Assembly: GCF_007004645.1 (NCBI RefSeq)
Contig: NZ_ML660028.1
Coordinates: 523-53,404 of the forward strand
DNA: 52,882 bases
Reading direction: 5' to 3'
Origin: Aliiroseovarius halocynthiae
GTDB taxonomy: Bacteria; Pseudomonadota; Alphaproteobacteria; Rhodobacterales; Rhodobacteraceae
Shown here in pieces: positions 44,606 through 52,882 of the stretch. Made by a program: the position numbers and the translations under genes. The notes beneath the pieces were generated by a model. The model was not told the origin of the DNA, ran no database searches, and saw only the letters and a list, made by a program, of their open reading frames with translations. Numbering within the stretch: the first letter of the stretch is position 1; each line of letters opens with the position of its first letter.

Positions 44606-45625
44606 ATGAGGCACGGCGGCAGATCGTCCCAATCCAAAGGGGCCTATAGGGGCTGGTTCAACCAAACGTTGGATCGGTTTTTTGCTGTTTTCTCGGGCCA
44701 GCCACTAGCACCACTGGTAACATTTGACCCGAATGGTAGGGATATTGATGTTCGTAGGCGCGACATCGTTGCGCCCGCCTCTTTGTTGGCGCCCGGCGCC
44801 AGTTCCATTTCCCCGCTACCAAAGGCCATTTTGGTTGATGTTGTGTTGCCGAAAGACATTATGTTGACTCGGCTGTTGTCGCTGCCGAAATCCGCACGAA
44901 ACAAGGTCGCCGAGATTGCAGCATTTGATCTGGTGCGCAAAACACCATTCAAACCTACGGACGTTTATTCTGCTGTGTGGCTAGAAACCTCATCGGGTGA
45001 CGAGCTTTCTGTCACCCAACACGTAGCTAAACGTTCAGAGATCGACGCAATCCTCCGCCGACTGGAAAGTGTTGGGCTTCGGGTGCGCAAAATATGTATC
45101 GAAAACCGCGCAAGTTCCCCTCTGGTCGATCGCACAGAACTGGTCGCCCCGTACGCCAAGGTGTGGCGGCGGCTCAACATTGCATTGGTTGGGCTTGGGG
45201 GTCTGCTGGCGACCGCGCTTTGGACGATACCCGGTTGGCATGCGCAGAACGCGATCGCGAAGCTTGAGCCAGCCTTGCTAGAAAGGCGCACGGATGTGGT
45301 CGCAATGCGCCAGAGGTTTGAACAAAAGAATGCATCTGCAACTCAAACCGAGCGATTTTTGCAGGCGGTGACGCAGCGCGCGCGCATGGTCGAAATCTTG
45401 CGCGCGCTGACGGTTACGCTACCCGACGAAGTTTGGCTTAGTGACGTTGTACTGCGACAAGGGCAATTGGTAATCTCGGGTGAAACTTCTGGCTCAGCAA
45501 CGGATCTGGTTCTGAACTTGGCCAAAACCCCGATTTTCATCGGCCCGCGATTGTCGGGGCCTGTGTCGCGCACCTCTAATGGTGGTGAACGGTTTCAGAT
45601 CGCCATGACGGTCGAGGTTCAATGA
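44606..45625 (+). CDS. gspL: Type II secretion GspL-like inner-membrane platform protein
   Basis: 339 residues. The cytoplasmic N-terminal half has PilM/GspL-like features (KAILVDVVLPKDIMLTRLLS, RNKVAEIAAFDLVRKTPFKP). One membrane helix (LNIALVGLGGLLATALW, ~residues 190-207) is followed by a PilN-like periplasmic ferredoxin-fold domain (MVEILRALTVTLPDEVWLSD). GspL recruits GspE to the membrane. It is the first gene of the gspLMCDFHIJ run and overlaps gspM by four bases. Confidence 0.82.
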   Translation: MRHGGRSSQSKGAYRGWFNQTLDRFFAVFSGQPLAPLVTFDPNGRDIDVRRRDIVAPASLLAPGASSISPLPKAILVDVVLPKDIMLTRLLSLPKSARNKVAEIAAFDLVRKTPFKPTDVYSAVWLETSSGDELSVTQHVAKRSEIDAILRRLESVGLRVRKICIENRASSPLVDRTELVAPYAKVWRRLNIALVGLGGLLATALWTIPGWHAQNAIAKLEPALLERRTDVVAMRQRFEQKNASATQTERFLQAVTQRARMVEILRALTVTLPDEVWLSDVVLRQGQLVISGETSGSATDLVLNLAKTPIFIGPRLSGPVSRTSNGGERFQIAMTVEVQ

Positions 45626-46185
45626 TGGGCATGCGGGTTTTCGGATACTCTCTTCCAGCAACCCTATTGGGCCTTGGAGCGTTTGCGGGAGCGGTGCTGG
45701 CATTGCCTGCCTTAGCAGACTGGAAAGCCGACACTATCGCCAGGCTGGATGCAGCCGAAGGCGAGCTTCTATCACTTAACACGCGTGCAAACCGTTTGGC
45801 TGCACAGCTTCAGGCCGTGCCGGAGGTTGAAGGCAAGGCATTAAAATGGCATGCGGGCGAAATCGGTGTGGTAACAGCGCAAATCCAGTCCGAGATCAAT
45901 CAGCTGGCAACGTCCAGCGGGATCGCGCTTCGCTCGATCGCCCCCACGGGTCAAGGGCTTGTGGAAGACGTGCAAACAGTCACCTTCCGGCTCGAGGCTG
46001 AGGCGACGCTGGATCGGTTAGCCCAGTTTCTGCAAAGTTTGGAGTTTGGCCAGCCGGTGTTGTTGGTCGACGCAGCAAATATTCGCCGTTTGAACCGTCC
46101 CGGTGCCGAGGGCACGCAACCTATAGTGTTTGTCCAGTTGGGTCTTTCAGCGCCGACCGAGCTTGCCGGGGAAGTCTCGCAATGA
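45622..46185 (+). CDS. gspM: Type II secretion GspM-like protein
   Basis: 187 residues. A short cytoplasmic start and one membrane helix (LPATLLGLGAFAGAVLALPA) are followed by a coiled coil (LDAAEGELLSLNTRANRLAA) and a PilO/GspM-like ferredoxin-fold domain (TLDRLAQFLQSLEFGQPVLL). It pairs with GspL in the inner-membrane platform. ATGA overlaps exist with both neighbours (45622 and 46182). Assigned from fold pattern and position. Confidence 0.75.
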   Translation: MMGMRVFGYSLPATLLGLGAFAGAVLALPALADWKADTIARLDAAEGELLSLNTRANRLAAQLQAVPEVEGKALKWHAGEIGVVTAQIQSEINQLATSSGIALRSIAPTGQGLVEDVQTVTFRLEAEATLDRLAQFLQSLEFGQPVLLVDAANIRRLNRPGAEGTQPIVFVQLGLSAPTELAGEVSQ

Positions 46186-46703
46186 AAGCATTTGTGATGC
46201 CGGTGCTTGGAACTGGGATTTTACTGGGTGTCGTGGTCGCCTTGGGCGCTTTGACCATCACGCAGATGTTCGCTCCGGAAAGAACGGTGGTGCAATTCGC
46301 CTCGCAAAAGACAAATATTGCATCAGTTCAAAACGCCAACACTTCAACTGCGCCGGATCTTCCAAAACGGGCTGCAGTTTATTTTGAAGCGATCTCGGAA
46401 CGGCCGATCTTTGCACCAACCCGGCGACCGGCTGTGGAAACAGTCGAAGAGATCGCCGTGATCGAGCCAGAAGTTGTTCCTGAGCCAGTGGAAATCAAAC
46501 CGAGCTTGCCACCGAACATCAAGTTGCATGGCATAAGCGGTGATCGCGAAAACTTGTCTGCCTTGCTTTCCATCGAGGGCGGAAGCCCCGATTGGGCACC
46601 GGTAGGAACCCTCTTTGGGAATTGGAAATTGACCGACGTCGGCGCCGACTGGGTCCTTCTAAAGAGCGGTGATGCATTTCACCGCGTGGAGCTTTATCAA
46701 TGA
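46182..46703 (+). CDS. gspC: Type II secretion GspC-like / PilP-like protein
   Basis: 173 residues. An N-terminal membrane helix (GTGILLGVVVALGALTI), a Pro/Glu-rich periplasmic linker (residues ~75-110) and a C-terminal HR domain (IKLHGISGD, SPDWAPVGTLFGNWKLTDVG, ADWVLLKSGDAFHRVEL). GspC links the inner-membrane platform to the secretin. No PDZ domain is present, so it is the short form. Overlaps gspM and gspD by four bases. Confidence 0.75.
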   Translation: MKAFVMPVLGTGILLGVVVALGALTITQMFAPERTVVQFASQKTNIASVQNANTSTAPDLPKRAAVYFEAISERPIFAPTRRPAVETVEEIAVIEPEVVPEPVEIKPSLPPNIKLHGISGDRENLSALLSIEGGSPDWAPVGTLFGNWKLTDVGADWVLLKSGDAFHRVELYQ

Positions 46704-48697
46704 TAACTTTCAAAAAGATAATTGCCTCAGCAGGCTATGCTCTGCTCGTGTTGTTTACCCTCGTTGCCTGCGATGCGGGCTCGGGGAAAGGCGGGTCACA
46801 GCTGCTGGCCAATCAGAAGGGAGGATCCGGTTCTTCAGGATCTGCGTTTCAGAGGTTCGCGGATTCACTGACGCGTCCGGCAGTAACCCGGAGATCACTT
46901 GGAACCGATGAGTTTCTAGCGGGTACGGCAAACAAACGCGAGCTGATTTCGGTCAGCGACAGCGGTGCCTTCACGCTTAACCTTGTGGACGTCCCCATCA
47001 AGCGCGCCGCCAAGGCGGTTCTTGGGGACGCGCTGAAGAAGAATTATACTATTCAGCCGGGCGTCGAAGGTTCGGTAACGTTGCAAACAACCCGCCCGCT
47101 TAGCGAACGGGCACTACTGGATACCTTCCAGACGATTCTTGAGCTGAATGGTGCAGCGTTGGAGACAAGCGGTGATCTGATCAAAATTGTCTCACAAAGC
47201 TCGGGAACGCGCCGCATCTCACGCGTTGAGGATGCGGTAGGCGTTGGTGCGCGTGTTGTTGCAGTGCCGCTGGAGTATATCGGGACGGCTGAAATGATGC
47301 GTCTGCTTGAGCCCATCACCGGACAGAATGTCCGTCTTCAACCTATTCCCAAACGCAACATTCTGTTGATCGCAGGGAACCGTGAAGAGTTGAATGCGAC
47401 GATTGACGCCATCAACCTATTTGACGTCGATGTGCTGAAAGGCAAGTCAGTCGGGCTGTTCAAACTCAACGCAGCTGAACCCGAAGCAATCGTCGAGGAG
47501 CTGTCGGTTGTTTTTGAAAATGAAGAGGGTGGTAGCCTTCAGAACGTCATCACATTTGTTCCCTCGCAGCGACTGAGCGCTGTTATCGTTATCACGTCGC
47601 GCCAGAAATACTTGGCGCGAGCCGAGCGCTGGATCAGGGATCTGGATCGAACCGCTCGCGGCTCGCGCCGCCGACCGGTCGTTTACGCCATGCAGAACCG
47701 CAGCGCCGAAGAGCTGGCTCCCATTTTGAATGAAATGCTCAAAGAAGTCGCACAAGAAGAAGGTGGGCAGGTAGAGGGGGCGCCAAAAATCGTTGCGGAC
47801 AACGCAAAGAACGCGCTGATCATTTGGGGCAACGAGAACGAACAGAACAATTTTTCGCGGTTGATCCAGTCGCTGGATACGACCCCGGTTCAGGTCCTGC
47901 TTGAGGCTACGATCGCAGAGGTACGCCTGAACGACGAGTTGAACTTTGGACTGCGTTGGTTCTTCGAGAATAAGACGGCCAGCGCGACGTTCTCAGATTC
48001 TCAATCTGGGTCAGTCGGGGCCAGTTTTCCGGGCCTGTCTTTGCTATTCCAAGGTGCATCAGCTTCGGTGGCGCTAAACGCACTAAACTCGGTCACCGAT
48101 GTCGATGTCGTATCGTCACCCAGCCTGATGGTTTTGGACAACCAGGAAGCCAAACTTCAAATCGGGGATGAAGTGCCCATAGCTACGCAGCAGGTGCGGG
48201 ATACGTCCAACCCGAACGCGCCAGTTGTTAACACAATCTCGTTTCGCAACACAGGTATTCTGTTGACGGTCCGCCCGCGTGTCTCAAATAGCGGCCAGGT
48301 TACTCTCGATATCGAGCAAGAAGTCTCGTCCGTGTCCAGCACGACCAGTTCAGGAATTGATAGCCCAACCATCTCGCAACGCCGCATCGAAACCAGCGTT
48401 GTCGTCACCGATGGTCAGACCATTGCCCTGGGCGGGTTGATTGAAGAAAGCCGAAACAGGACCAACTCGAAAGTCCCGGGCGCAGGAGATGTGCCCGTGT
48501 TGGGTGCTTTGTTCCGCAACAGACGTGATCAGGCCCGCAAGACCGAGCTTCTTGTTCTAATTACCCCAAAGGTTATCCGCAACGGGAATAGCAGCCGACA
48601 GATCACGGAAGAAATCCGCGCGCGTATTTCTGGTGCGAACGGCCTTATCCAAAATGGTATTGTCATTCCGGATGGGGGACACCGCATCATCGACTAG
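46700..48697 (+). CDS. gspD: Type II secretion secretin GspD (lipoprotein)
   Basis: 665 residues. The signal peptide ends in a lipobox (LVAC, Cys24), so the secretin is likely self-piloting as a lipoprotein. N0 (FTLNLVDVPIKRAAKAVLGD) and several N domains (VVAVPLEYIGTAEMMRLLEP, AMQNRSAEELAPILNEMLKE) come first. The secretin C-domain follows: VLLEATIAEVRLNDELNFGL, SSPSLMVLDNQEAKLQIGDE, and VPVLGALFRNRRDQARKTEL. It forms the outer-membrane gate. Confidence 0.92.
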   Translation: MITFKKIIASAGYALLVLFTLVACDAGSGKGGSQLLANQKGGSGSSGSAFQRFADSLTRPAVTRRSLGTDEFLAGTANKRELISVSDSGAFTLNLVDVPIKRAAKAVLGDALKKNYTIQPGVEGSVTLQTTRPLSERALLDTFQTILELNGAALETSGDLIKIVSQSSGTRRISRVEDAVGVGARVVAVPLEYIGTAEMMRLLEPITGQNVRLQPIPKRNILLIAGNREELNATIDAINLFDVDVLKGKSVGLFKLNAAEPEAIVEELSVVFENEEGGSLQNVITFVPSQRLSAVIVITSRQKYLARAERWIRDLDRTARGSRRRPVVYAMQNRSAEELAPILNEMLKEVAQEEGGQVEGAPKIVADNAKNALIIWGNENEQNNFSRLIQSLDTTPVQVLLEATIAEVRLNDELNFGLRWFFENKTASATFSDSQSGSVGASFPGLSLLFQGASASVALNALNSVTDVDVVSSPSLMVLDNQEAKLQIGDEVPIATQQVRDTSNPNAPVVNTISFRNTGILLTVRPRVSNSGQVTLDIEQEVSSVSSTTSSGIDSPTISQRRIETSVVVTDGQTIALGGLIEESRNRTNSKVPGAGDVPVLGALFRNRRDQARKTELLVLITPKVIRNGNSSRQITEEIRARISGANGLIQNGIVIPDGGHRIID

Positions 48698-48737
48698 ATT
48701 CGAGCCGACACGTCTTTGCAGTTTTGAGGAAGAGCCG

Positions 48738-49952
48738 ATGCCCCAGTTTTCGTATTCAGCATTTGATCCGGACGGGAAAACCGTCACCGGACAGCTGTCT
48801 GCCGAAAACGAGGTTGCAGCTTTGGATCAAGTCGCGCGCAAAGGTCTGATCCCGATTGATTTGAAAGAGGGGGGCGTGGCTCTGAAATGGTGGCAGCGGG
48901 AGTTGTCGCTAAGCGGAACAACGGAAATTCGCCCCGAAGTGCTGAGCCGCTTCTTCCAGACATTTTCGATCATGCTTGATGCCCGGTTTCCGGTCACCAA
49001 GTCCCTTAGCTATTGCGCAAGGCAAATTCGCGATCCACGACTGCGCCGCCTGTTGGATGCCGCTCATCATCAGGTGCAAGACGGAGATCCGGTGGCCGAG
49101 GCTTTGACTGATGGTTATGGGTCGATACCTGCACGATATCTTCGCATGATTGAGGTCGCAGAAGCGTCAAACCAGTTGGCACAAGTTATTGGGCGGATCG
49201 CGAAAGGCTTGGACGATGAGCTGCGGATAAAACGCGAAATTCGGCAGGCTCTCGTTTATCCCGTCATTCTGATTTTGATGTCAATGCTGGTTATTGCGCT
49301 GTTGGTTTTCTATCTGACCCCGACGCTTATGCCTGTTTTCTTGTCTTCTCAGGCCGCACCCCCAGTTGTGTTGTCAACCATGGCTTCCATACGCCAGCTG
49401 GTTTTGCAGCACTGGTTAATTCTTCTTGTCCTAGCTGCGGCGATTGGCGGGCTTAGCTATGGGCTCCGCGGGCGCTTAAAGGTCCTTATCTTCAAAATTG
49501 CCCAGCATTTACCCGGCTTAAAAGTGTTTCTGCAAAAACGTCAATCGCTATTGTTTTGTCAGACGATGGTCCAGTTTCTGTCCTCAGGCGATCGGTTGCA
49601 GTCCGCAGTGCAGCAAACTCAAGCAGCTGTTCCTGACCCTGACTGGCAAGAGCTGCTAAAAAATGCGCACGACAGCATCGTCGACGGAAAAACGCTGCGA
49701 GCTTCCCTTAATGATACCGACCTTATGGATCCCTTGGCGCTTGCGATGATCGAAGCAGGCGAGGAAAGCGATCAATTGCTAGAGACATTGCAAACGGCCG
49801 TGAACACGCTTGGCGATCAGACTAAGCAGTCCCTCGCTCAGGCGGTCAAATTGATCACGCCAACCCTGACGCTTGTCATCGGACTTGGCGTGGGGGCTGT
49901 GATCATGTCGACGATCTCGGCTATTTTGGACCTCAACGATATTGCATTCTAG
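48738..49952 (+). CDS. gspF: Type II secretion inner-membrane protein GspF
   Basis: 404 residues from ATG 48738 (GAGGAAGAG upstream; the frame is open to 48633 but overlaps gspD). The start MPQFSYSAFDPDGKTVTGQL is typical. Two T2SSF helical domains flank membrane helices (LILMSMLVIALLVFYLTPTL, LILLVLAAAIGG, LTLVIGLGVGAVIMSTISAI). It is the rotor-like assembly protein of the pseudopilus. The gspH start lies 12 bases after the stop in the same frame, so only a TAG and four codons separate them. Confidence 0.92.
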   Translation: MPQFSYSAFDPDGKTVTGQLSAENEVAALDQVARKGLIPIDLKEGGVALKWWQRELSLSGTTEIRPEVLSRFFQTFSIMLDARFPVTKSLSYCARQIRDPRLRRLLDAAHHQVQDGDPVAEALTDGYGSIPARYLRMIEVAEASNQLAQVIGRIAKGLDDELRIKREIRQALVYPVILILMSMLVIALLVFYLTPTLMPVFLSSQAAPPVVLSTMASIRQLVLQHWLILLVLAAAIGGLSYGLRGRLKVLIFKIAQHLPGLKVFLQKRQSLLFCQTMVQFLSSGDRLQSAVQQTQAAVPDPDWQELLKNAHDSIVDGKTLRASLNDTDLMDPLALAMIEAGEESDQLLETLQTAVNTLGDQTKQSLAQAVKLITPTLTLVIGLGVGAVIMSTISAILDLNDIAF

Positions 49953-49964
49953 TCGGAAAACCTC

Positions 49965-50309
49965 ATGAACCTGTTCGAAGTACTCATAGCCCTCGCAATC
50001 ATGAGCGCCATCAGCGCGGTCGTGATCGCGGGAAGTGGAGGGGCTTCGCCCAGACTGCAAATGCAAGAAGCGGTGGCTGCGCTTCAATCACAAGCAGCGA
50101 CATCACGTCACCGGGCAGTTAAGATCGGCCAAACTGTTGTTCTGGCGATCGAGGATGCCGACTGCAACGGTGACGTTTCAGCCAGTAAACTTCACTTCTT
50201 TGCCGACGGTACAGCCCGTGCAGATGCCCTATGCTTGACGATCTCCGACGCAGTTATGCGTCTCGTTCTTGACCCTCTGACAGGGCGTTTGAAGCAGGTT
50301 GAAAGATGA
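49965..50309 (+). CDS. gspH: Minor pseudopilin GspH-like, without a leader peptide
   Basis: 114 residues. The N-terminus is MNLFEVLIALAIMSAISAVV: the conserved Glu5 and hydrophobic helix of a pilin are present, but Met1 sits where the mature first residue would be. The basic leader and Gly(-1) that prepilin peptidase needs are missing. No start codon exists between this ATG and the in-frame gspF stop. The rest is a small globular domain (KLHFFADGTARADALCL). It overlaps gspI by four bases. It may not need processing, or an upstream mutation removed its leader. Confidence 0.8.
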   Translation: MNLFEVLIALAIMSAISAVVIAGSGGASPRLQMQEAVAALQSQAATSRHRAVKIGQTVVLAIEDADCNGDVSASKLHFFADGTARADALCLTISDAVMRLVLDPLTGRLKQVER

Positions 50310-50665
50310 CACCGCGTTCGGGGTATACACTGCTAGAGGTCTTGGTCGCGTTTGCTGTGATGGCTGGGGTGCTGGCTGTTTTGCTGCCAGGTCAATCTGC
50401 CATGCTCCGTCAATCAGGCAACTCCACACATGCCATACTCGCCACAGATTATGCCCAATCTCGACTTGACCGTCTTGGTGTGTCCGATCCGCTAGCCGAA
50501 GGACGGACCCAAGAGACCTATCGCCAATGGCGCATCGAAACTTTGGTCAACGAAAGCATGCAGGCAGATGGGCTTCCGAAGTATTTTGTCGTCCAGATCC
50601 GCATTCTGGACGCAGCGCAGCAAGTACTGGCCCAAATGGAAACTGTGAAAGTGGCTGAAAGATGA
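50306..50665 (+). CDS. gspI: Minor pseudopilin GspI
   Basis: 119 residues. Leader MTPRSG, then YTLLEVLVAFAVMAGVLAVL: a normal prepilin peptidase site with Glu5. The globular part contains YAQSRLDRLGVSDPLAEGRT and YRQWRIETLV, the GspI pattern. It initiates pseudopilus assembly with GspJ and GspK. ATGA overlaps link it to gspH and gspJ. Confidence 0.88.
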   Translation: MTPRSGYTLLEVLVAFAVMAGVLAVLLPGQSAMLRQSGNSTHAILATDYAQSRLDRLGVSDPLAEGRTQETYRQWRIETLVNESMQADGLPKYFVVQIRILDAAQQVLAQMETVKVAER

Positions 50666-51246
50666 AGCGCAGCAAAGCAGGGCTAAGCCTGCTGGAAATG
50701 TTGGTATCTTTGGCCCTGCTTACCGTGATCGCCGTTGGGCTGGCAACCAGCCTGAACCTTGGTGCGCGCGCATTCAGTCGGGTGGAAGCAGTTGCAAAAC
50801 AGCAGCCAGAACTGGCGCTACGCATCCGATTACGCGAATGGCTTTCTTCCGCAACACCACCAGATCGCTTGACCAACGTACCAATCACCTTCCAGGGCAC
50901 GCCCACAACGCTGAGCTTCGTTAGTTTTGCCCCTACCCCATTCGCACCGGATCTGGCTGCACTCCGTGTTACGGTTCGCCTTGGGGAAACAATTCAGCTA
51001 ATTGCCGAGGCACCGAATGGAGATGGGTCCCAAAATGAACCGACTGGCGGTACGCTGGCGCAGAATGTAACCAATGCGCGTTTAGCCTATTTCGACGCTC
51101 TGTCCGCCCCCCCGCAGTGGGTCGAGAACTGGGCGCACACAAACAGGTTACCCGCATTGGTGCGCATCACAGCAGATCCAGACAGTCAGCCCGCTTGGCC
51201 TGAAATGACGGTGCGCTTGCAACACGTAACGCTGCCTGCATCCTAG
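50662..51246 (+). CDS. gspJ: Minor pseudopilin GspJ
   Basis: 194 residues. Leader MKRSKAG, then LSLLEMLVSLALLTVIAVGL with Glu5. The larger beta-rich domain has VRLGETIQLIAEA, NVTNARLAYFDA and a C-terminal WPEMTVRLQHVTLP, as in GspJ. It is the last gene of the plus-strand run; its stop is one base from the gspG stop on the opposite strand, so the two transcripts converge. Confidence 0.88.
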   Translation: MKRSKAGLSLLEMLVSLALLTVIAVGLATSLNLGARAFSRVEAVAKQQPELALRIRLREWLSSATPPDRLTNVPITFQGTPTTLSFVSFAPTPFAPDLAALRVTVRLGETIQLIAEAPNGDGSQNEPTGGTLAQNVTNARLAYFDALSAPPQWVENWAHTNRLPALVRITADPDSQPAWPEMTVRLQHVTLPAS

Positions 51247-51247
51247 A

Positions 51248-51679
51248 TCACAGGCTTAGATCTGCATCCTCGCCCGTGCCCCCGGGCGCGCCATCTCGCC
51301 CAAGCGATGTGACCGACAGAACGCCGTCGGCACCCGGTTCGGCATAGATATAATCACGGCCCCATGGGTCCAGAAGCGCCTCCGCGGTCTCCATATAAGG
51401 GCCAGTCCACGCCGTTTCCCCTGCGGGGCGCGTGACCAGAACGGCCAAGCCTTCGGCATCGGACGGGTAGCGGCCCATATCGATGTAAAAAAGCTGAAGC
51501 GCATTCGAGATCTGCTTGATCTGCAACGCGGCGGTCTCGGTTTTCGCACGTCCCAGATAGCCCACCAACCGCGGGCCCGCTACGGCCGCAATCAGCGCGA
51601 TAACCGTCAGAACAATGAGAACCTCCAGAATTGTCATCCCGCTTTTCCGCGACATTTTCCGAGTATTGCGCAAGATCAC
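51248..51679 (-). CDS. gspG: Major pseudopilin GspG (GTG start)
   Basis: 143 residues from GTG 51679, which has an ideal AGGAGG six bases upstream and overlaps the stop of the peptidase gene (GTGA). Leader VILRNTRKMSRKSG, then MTILEVLIVLTVIALIAAVA. The body has the GspG signature PSDAEGLAVL, then DPWGRDYIYAEPG and the calcium-binding GRDGAPGGTGEDAD loop. It forms the pseudopilus shaft. It is on the strand opposite to the other pseudopilins and coupled to the prepilin peptidase instead. Confidence 0.9.
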   Translation of the reverse strand: MILRNTRKMSRKSGMTILEVLIVLTVIALIAAVAGPRLVGYLGRAKTETAALQIKQISNALQLFYIDMGRYPSDAEGLAVLVTRPAGETAWTGPYMETAEALLDPWGRDYIYAEPGADGVLSVTSLGRDGAPGGTGEDADLSL

Positions 51680-52230
51680 TTGATCCCTCCTGACGATATC
51701 CAAACGGCCCATGCAGAAAGACAAAGGAACGGCCCGAAAGCAATCCCCGTTTTGGTGGAAATGGGTGATTTATTTTCCCTCATCACGGCAACTACCAGCA
51801 GGGTCACAATCGCAGACAGCGCCGCAGACAAAACAACATAGACTGGAGCGAATGGCCCAAGCCATGCGCCAATTCCGGCCATTAGCTTTACATCGCCCAG
51901 CCCCAACCCATCCACGCCGCGTAATGTCGAGAACCCAACCGCGATGGCCAGAAACACCCCTGCCCACAACACGGCCGAAAGCGCTGCCTGCAGCAGATCC
52001 CCTGCCCCAAAAGTAAAGACCAACCCGGTGATCAGCAGCAGAGCTGACGCGGTATCGGGAATTTCAAACGTCCGAAAATCCCAGACCGAAACCCAGATCA
52101 AAAGCCCTGCCAATATCACCGCTTGCCAGCCAAGATAAACCGGGCTTAACACAACCCAAAACAGTCCATAGACTGTCAGGTGAAGCCCAATAAGAAAAGC
52201 GATCTTGGTCTGATGACGCAGAAGTTCCAT
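51676..52230 (-). CDS. gspO: Prepilin peptidase (A24, short form)
   Basis: 184 residues from ATG 52230 (an ATG at 52266 is also in frame). Several membrane helices; the two catalytic aspartates lie in WDFRTFEIPD and GLGLGDVKLM (GxGD). The N-terminal cysteine-rich methyltransferase domain of full-length GspO/PilD is absent, so it cuts leaders but probably does not N-methylate. Its stop overlaps the gspG start (GTGA), an unusual direct coupling of processing enzyme and main substrate. Confidence 0.85.
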   Translation of the reverse strand: MELLRHQTKIAFLIGLHLTVYGLFWVVLSPVYLGWQAVILAGLLIWVSVWDFRTFEIPDTASALLLITGLVFTFGAGDLLQAALSAVLWAGVFLAIAVGFSTLRGVDGLGLGDVKLMAGIGAWLGPFAPVYVVLSAALSAIVTLLVVAVMRENKSPISTKTGIAFGPFLCLSAWAVWISSGGIK

Positions 52231-52239
52231 TCCGGCCTT

Positions 52240-52882
52240 ATGCCCGCAAAAGGGGAAAGACACCATGGGCGTCGGGGCTTTGCGCTGATTGCTGTGCTGT
52301 TTGGTCTGGCCACACTGACGACCCTATATGCGGTGACCGCAGCGCGGGTGGTCGCCGCGCGAACCGGGCTTGCAACGGAAGAGATGCTTGTTGGGCGCGC
52401 GGGCAAATCGGCGGACATATTGCGGCTTGCCGCGGGATGGCTGGCGGAACCGGATCGCGACCTGTCACAGGGATTTACCATCACGCTTGGTGGGCAGGTT
52501 CTTCGCGTGACGGCGGTGGATGTCGGCGGGCAGATTGACCTGAACACCGCGCGGCCGGAATTGCTGGAACGCGCCGCCGCGCAGTTCGGCATTGATGCGG
52601 ATGCACTGGCCAAGTTCCGCCAATGGCGCCGAGCACCCAACCGTGTGCAGCGGGTCGAGGACCTCTATCGCGTCAGCGGCATAGACCGCGAGACAACACA
52701 CGCGATGCGGCTTGCCTTTACAGTCTATTCCGGACGGCGTGGGGTGGCGAAGGGGTTTGCGACGGGCGAGGCTGCGGCCATCGTTGGGGCCGATGCGGAT
52801 GCGTGGAACACACCGCGCTCGGGCACGAATTTTCTGATCTTGGTTCACCGAGACGGGCAGGTGCAGATCGCCGGGATCGTGC
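52240..52882 (+). CDS. gspK: Minor pseudopilin GspK, partial at window end
   Basis: At least 214 residues, running off the window. Leader MPAKGERHHGRRG, then FALIAVLFGLATLTTLYAV; GspK lacks Glu5, as here. It continues with VDVGGQIDLNTARPELLERA and a SAM-like helix-hairpin-helix (VQRVEDLYRVSGIDRETTHA), both typical of GspK. An ATG at 52213 is also in frame. The gene is divergent from the prepilin peptidase with about 9 bp between starts, so promoters lie inside the coding sequences. GspK caps the pseudopilus tip with GspI/J. Confidence 0.82.
   Translation, partial: MPAKGERHHGRRGFALIAVLFGLATLTTLYAVTAARVVAARTGLATEEMLVGRAGKSADILRLAAGWLAEPDRDLSQGFTITLGGQVLRVTAVDVGGQIDLNTARPELLERAAAQFGIDADALAKFRQWRRAPNRVQRVEDLYRVSGIDRETTHAMRLAFTVYSGRRGVAKGFATGEAAAIVGADADAWNTPRSGTNFLILVHRDGQVQIAGIV

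Noticed and set aside
1-52882. tRNA, rRNA or riboswitch
   Set aside because: No cloverleaf, rRNA core sequence or conserved riboswitch motif was recognised by eye on either strand; a covariance-model search would settle this.

Overview
The window looks like an alphaproteobacterium, probably a Rhodobacterales (roseobacter-type) genome. This is inferred from the gene families, the moderately high GC of the housekeeping-like genes and the dense ATGA-coupled operons; no rRNA, tRNA or other taxonomic marker is present. It contains four blocks: siderophore uptake, a Tn3-family transposon, an Rhs polymorphic-toxin array, and a type II secretion system (T2SS).

1-20.4 kb: after a pRiA4b ORF-3-like gene and a decayed serine resolvase comes a large plus-strand iron-siderophore region. 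It holds an AraC-type regulator, a TonB-dependent receptor, two exporter-fold ABC half-transporters (a layout like YbtA-FyuA-YbtP-YbtQ), a periplasmic binding protein, two FecCD permeases and a FepC-like ATPase. A second TonB receptor follows with its own binding protein, two FecCD permeases, ATPase, a DUF2218/siderophore-interacting reductase and a TetR regulator. No siderophore biosynthesis genes are visible, so the region reads as uptake and use of siderophores. Two regulatory layouts stand out: nested direct repeats between araC and receptor 1, and a 14-bp palindrome between the -35 and -10 of receptor 2.

20.8-27.0 kb: a complete Tn3-family transposon with perfect 39-bp terminal inverted repeats, tnpA and a divergent resolvase. 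Its cargo is an exported transglutaminase-like protein, a short Rhs-tail toxin candidate with its own signal peptide, and a putative immunity gene.

27.0-42.6 kb (minus strand): a full-length secreted Rhs protein (2029 aa, signal peptide, two LamG-like domains inside the Rhs shell) with an immunity gene, followed downstream by seven displaced Rhs-core/tip/immunity cassettes and an eighth truncated core ending in an IS3-type transposase remnant. Each displaced module keeps only the last part of the core fused to a different tip. Three carry an identical 38-bp palindromic insertion that breaks the core frame. The expressed copy has lost a core aspartate that all seven displaced tip cassettes keep.

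42.9-52.9 kb: a T2SS cluster. gspE is on the minus strand; gspL, M, C, D, F, H, I and J are on the plus strand; gspG and the prepilin peptidase are on the minus strand; gspK is on the plus strand and runs off the end. The Sec-signal-bearing Rhs protein lies directly downstream of gspE, and no VgrG, PAAR or other type VI gene is present. The most interesting hypothesis here is a T2SS-delivered Rhs toxin with a silent tip reservoir.
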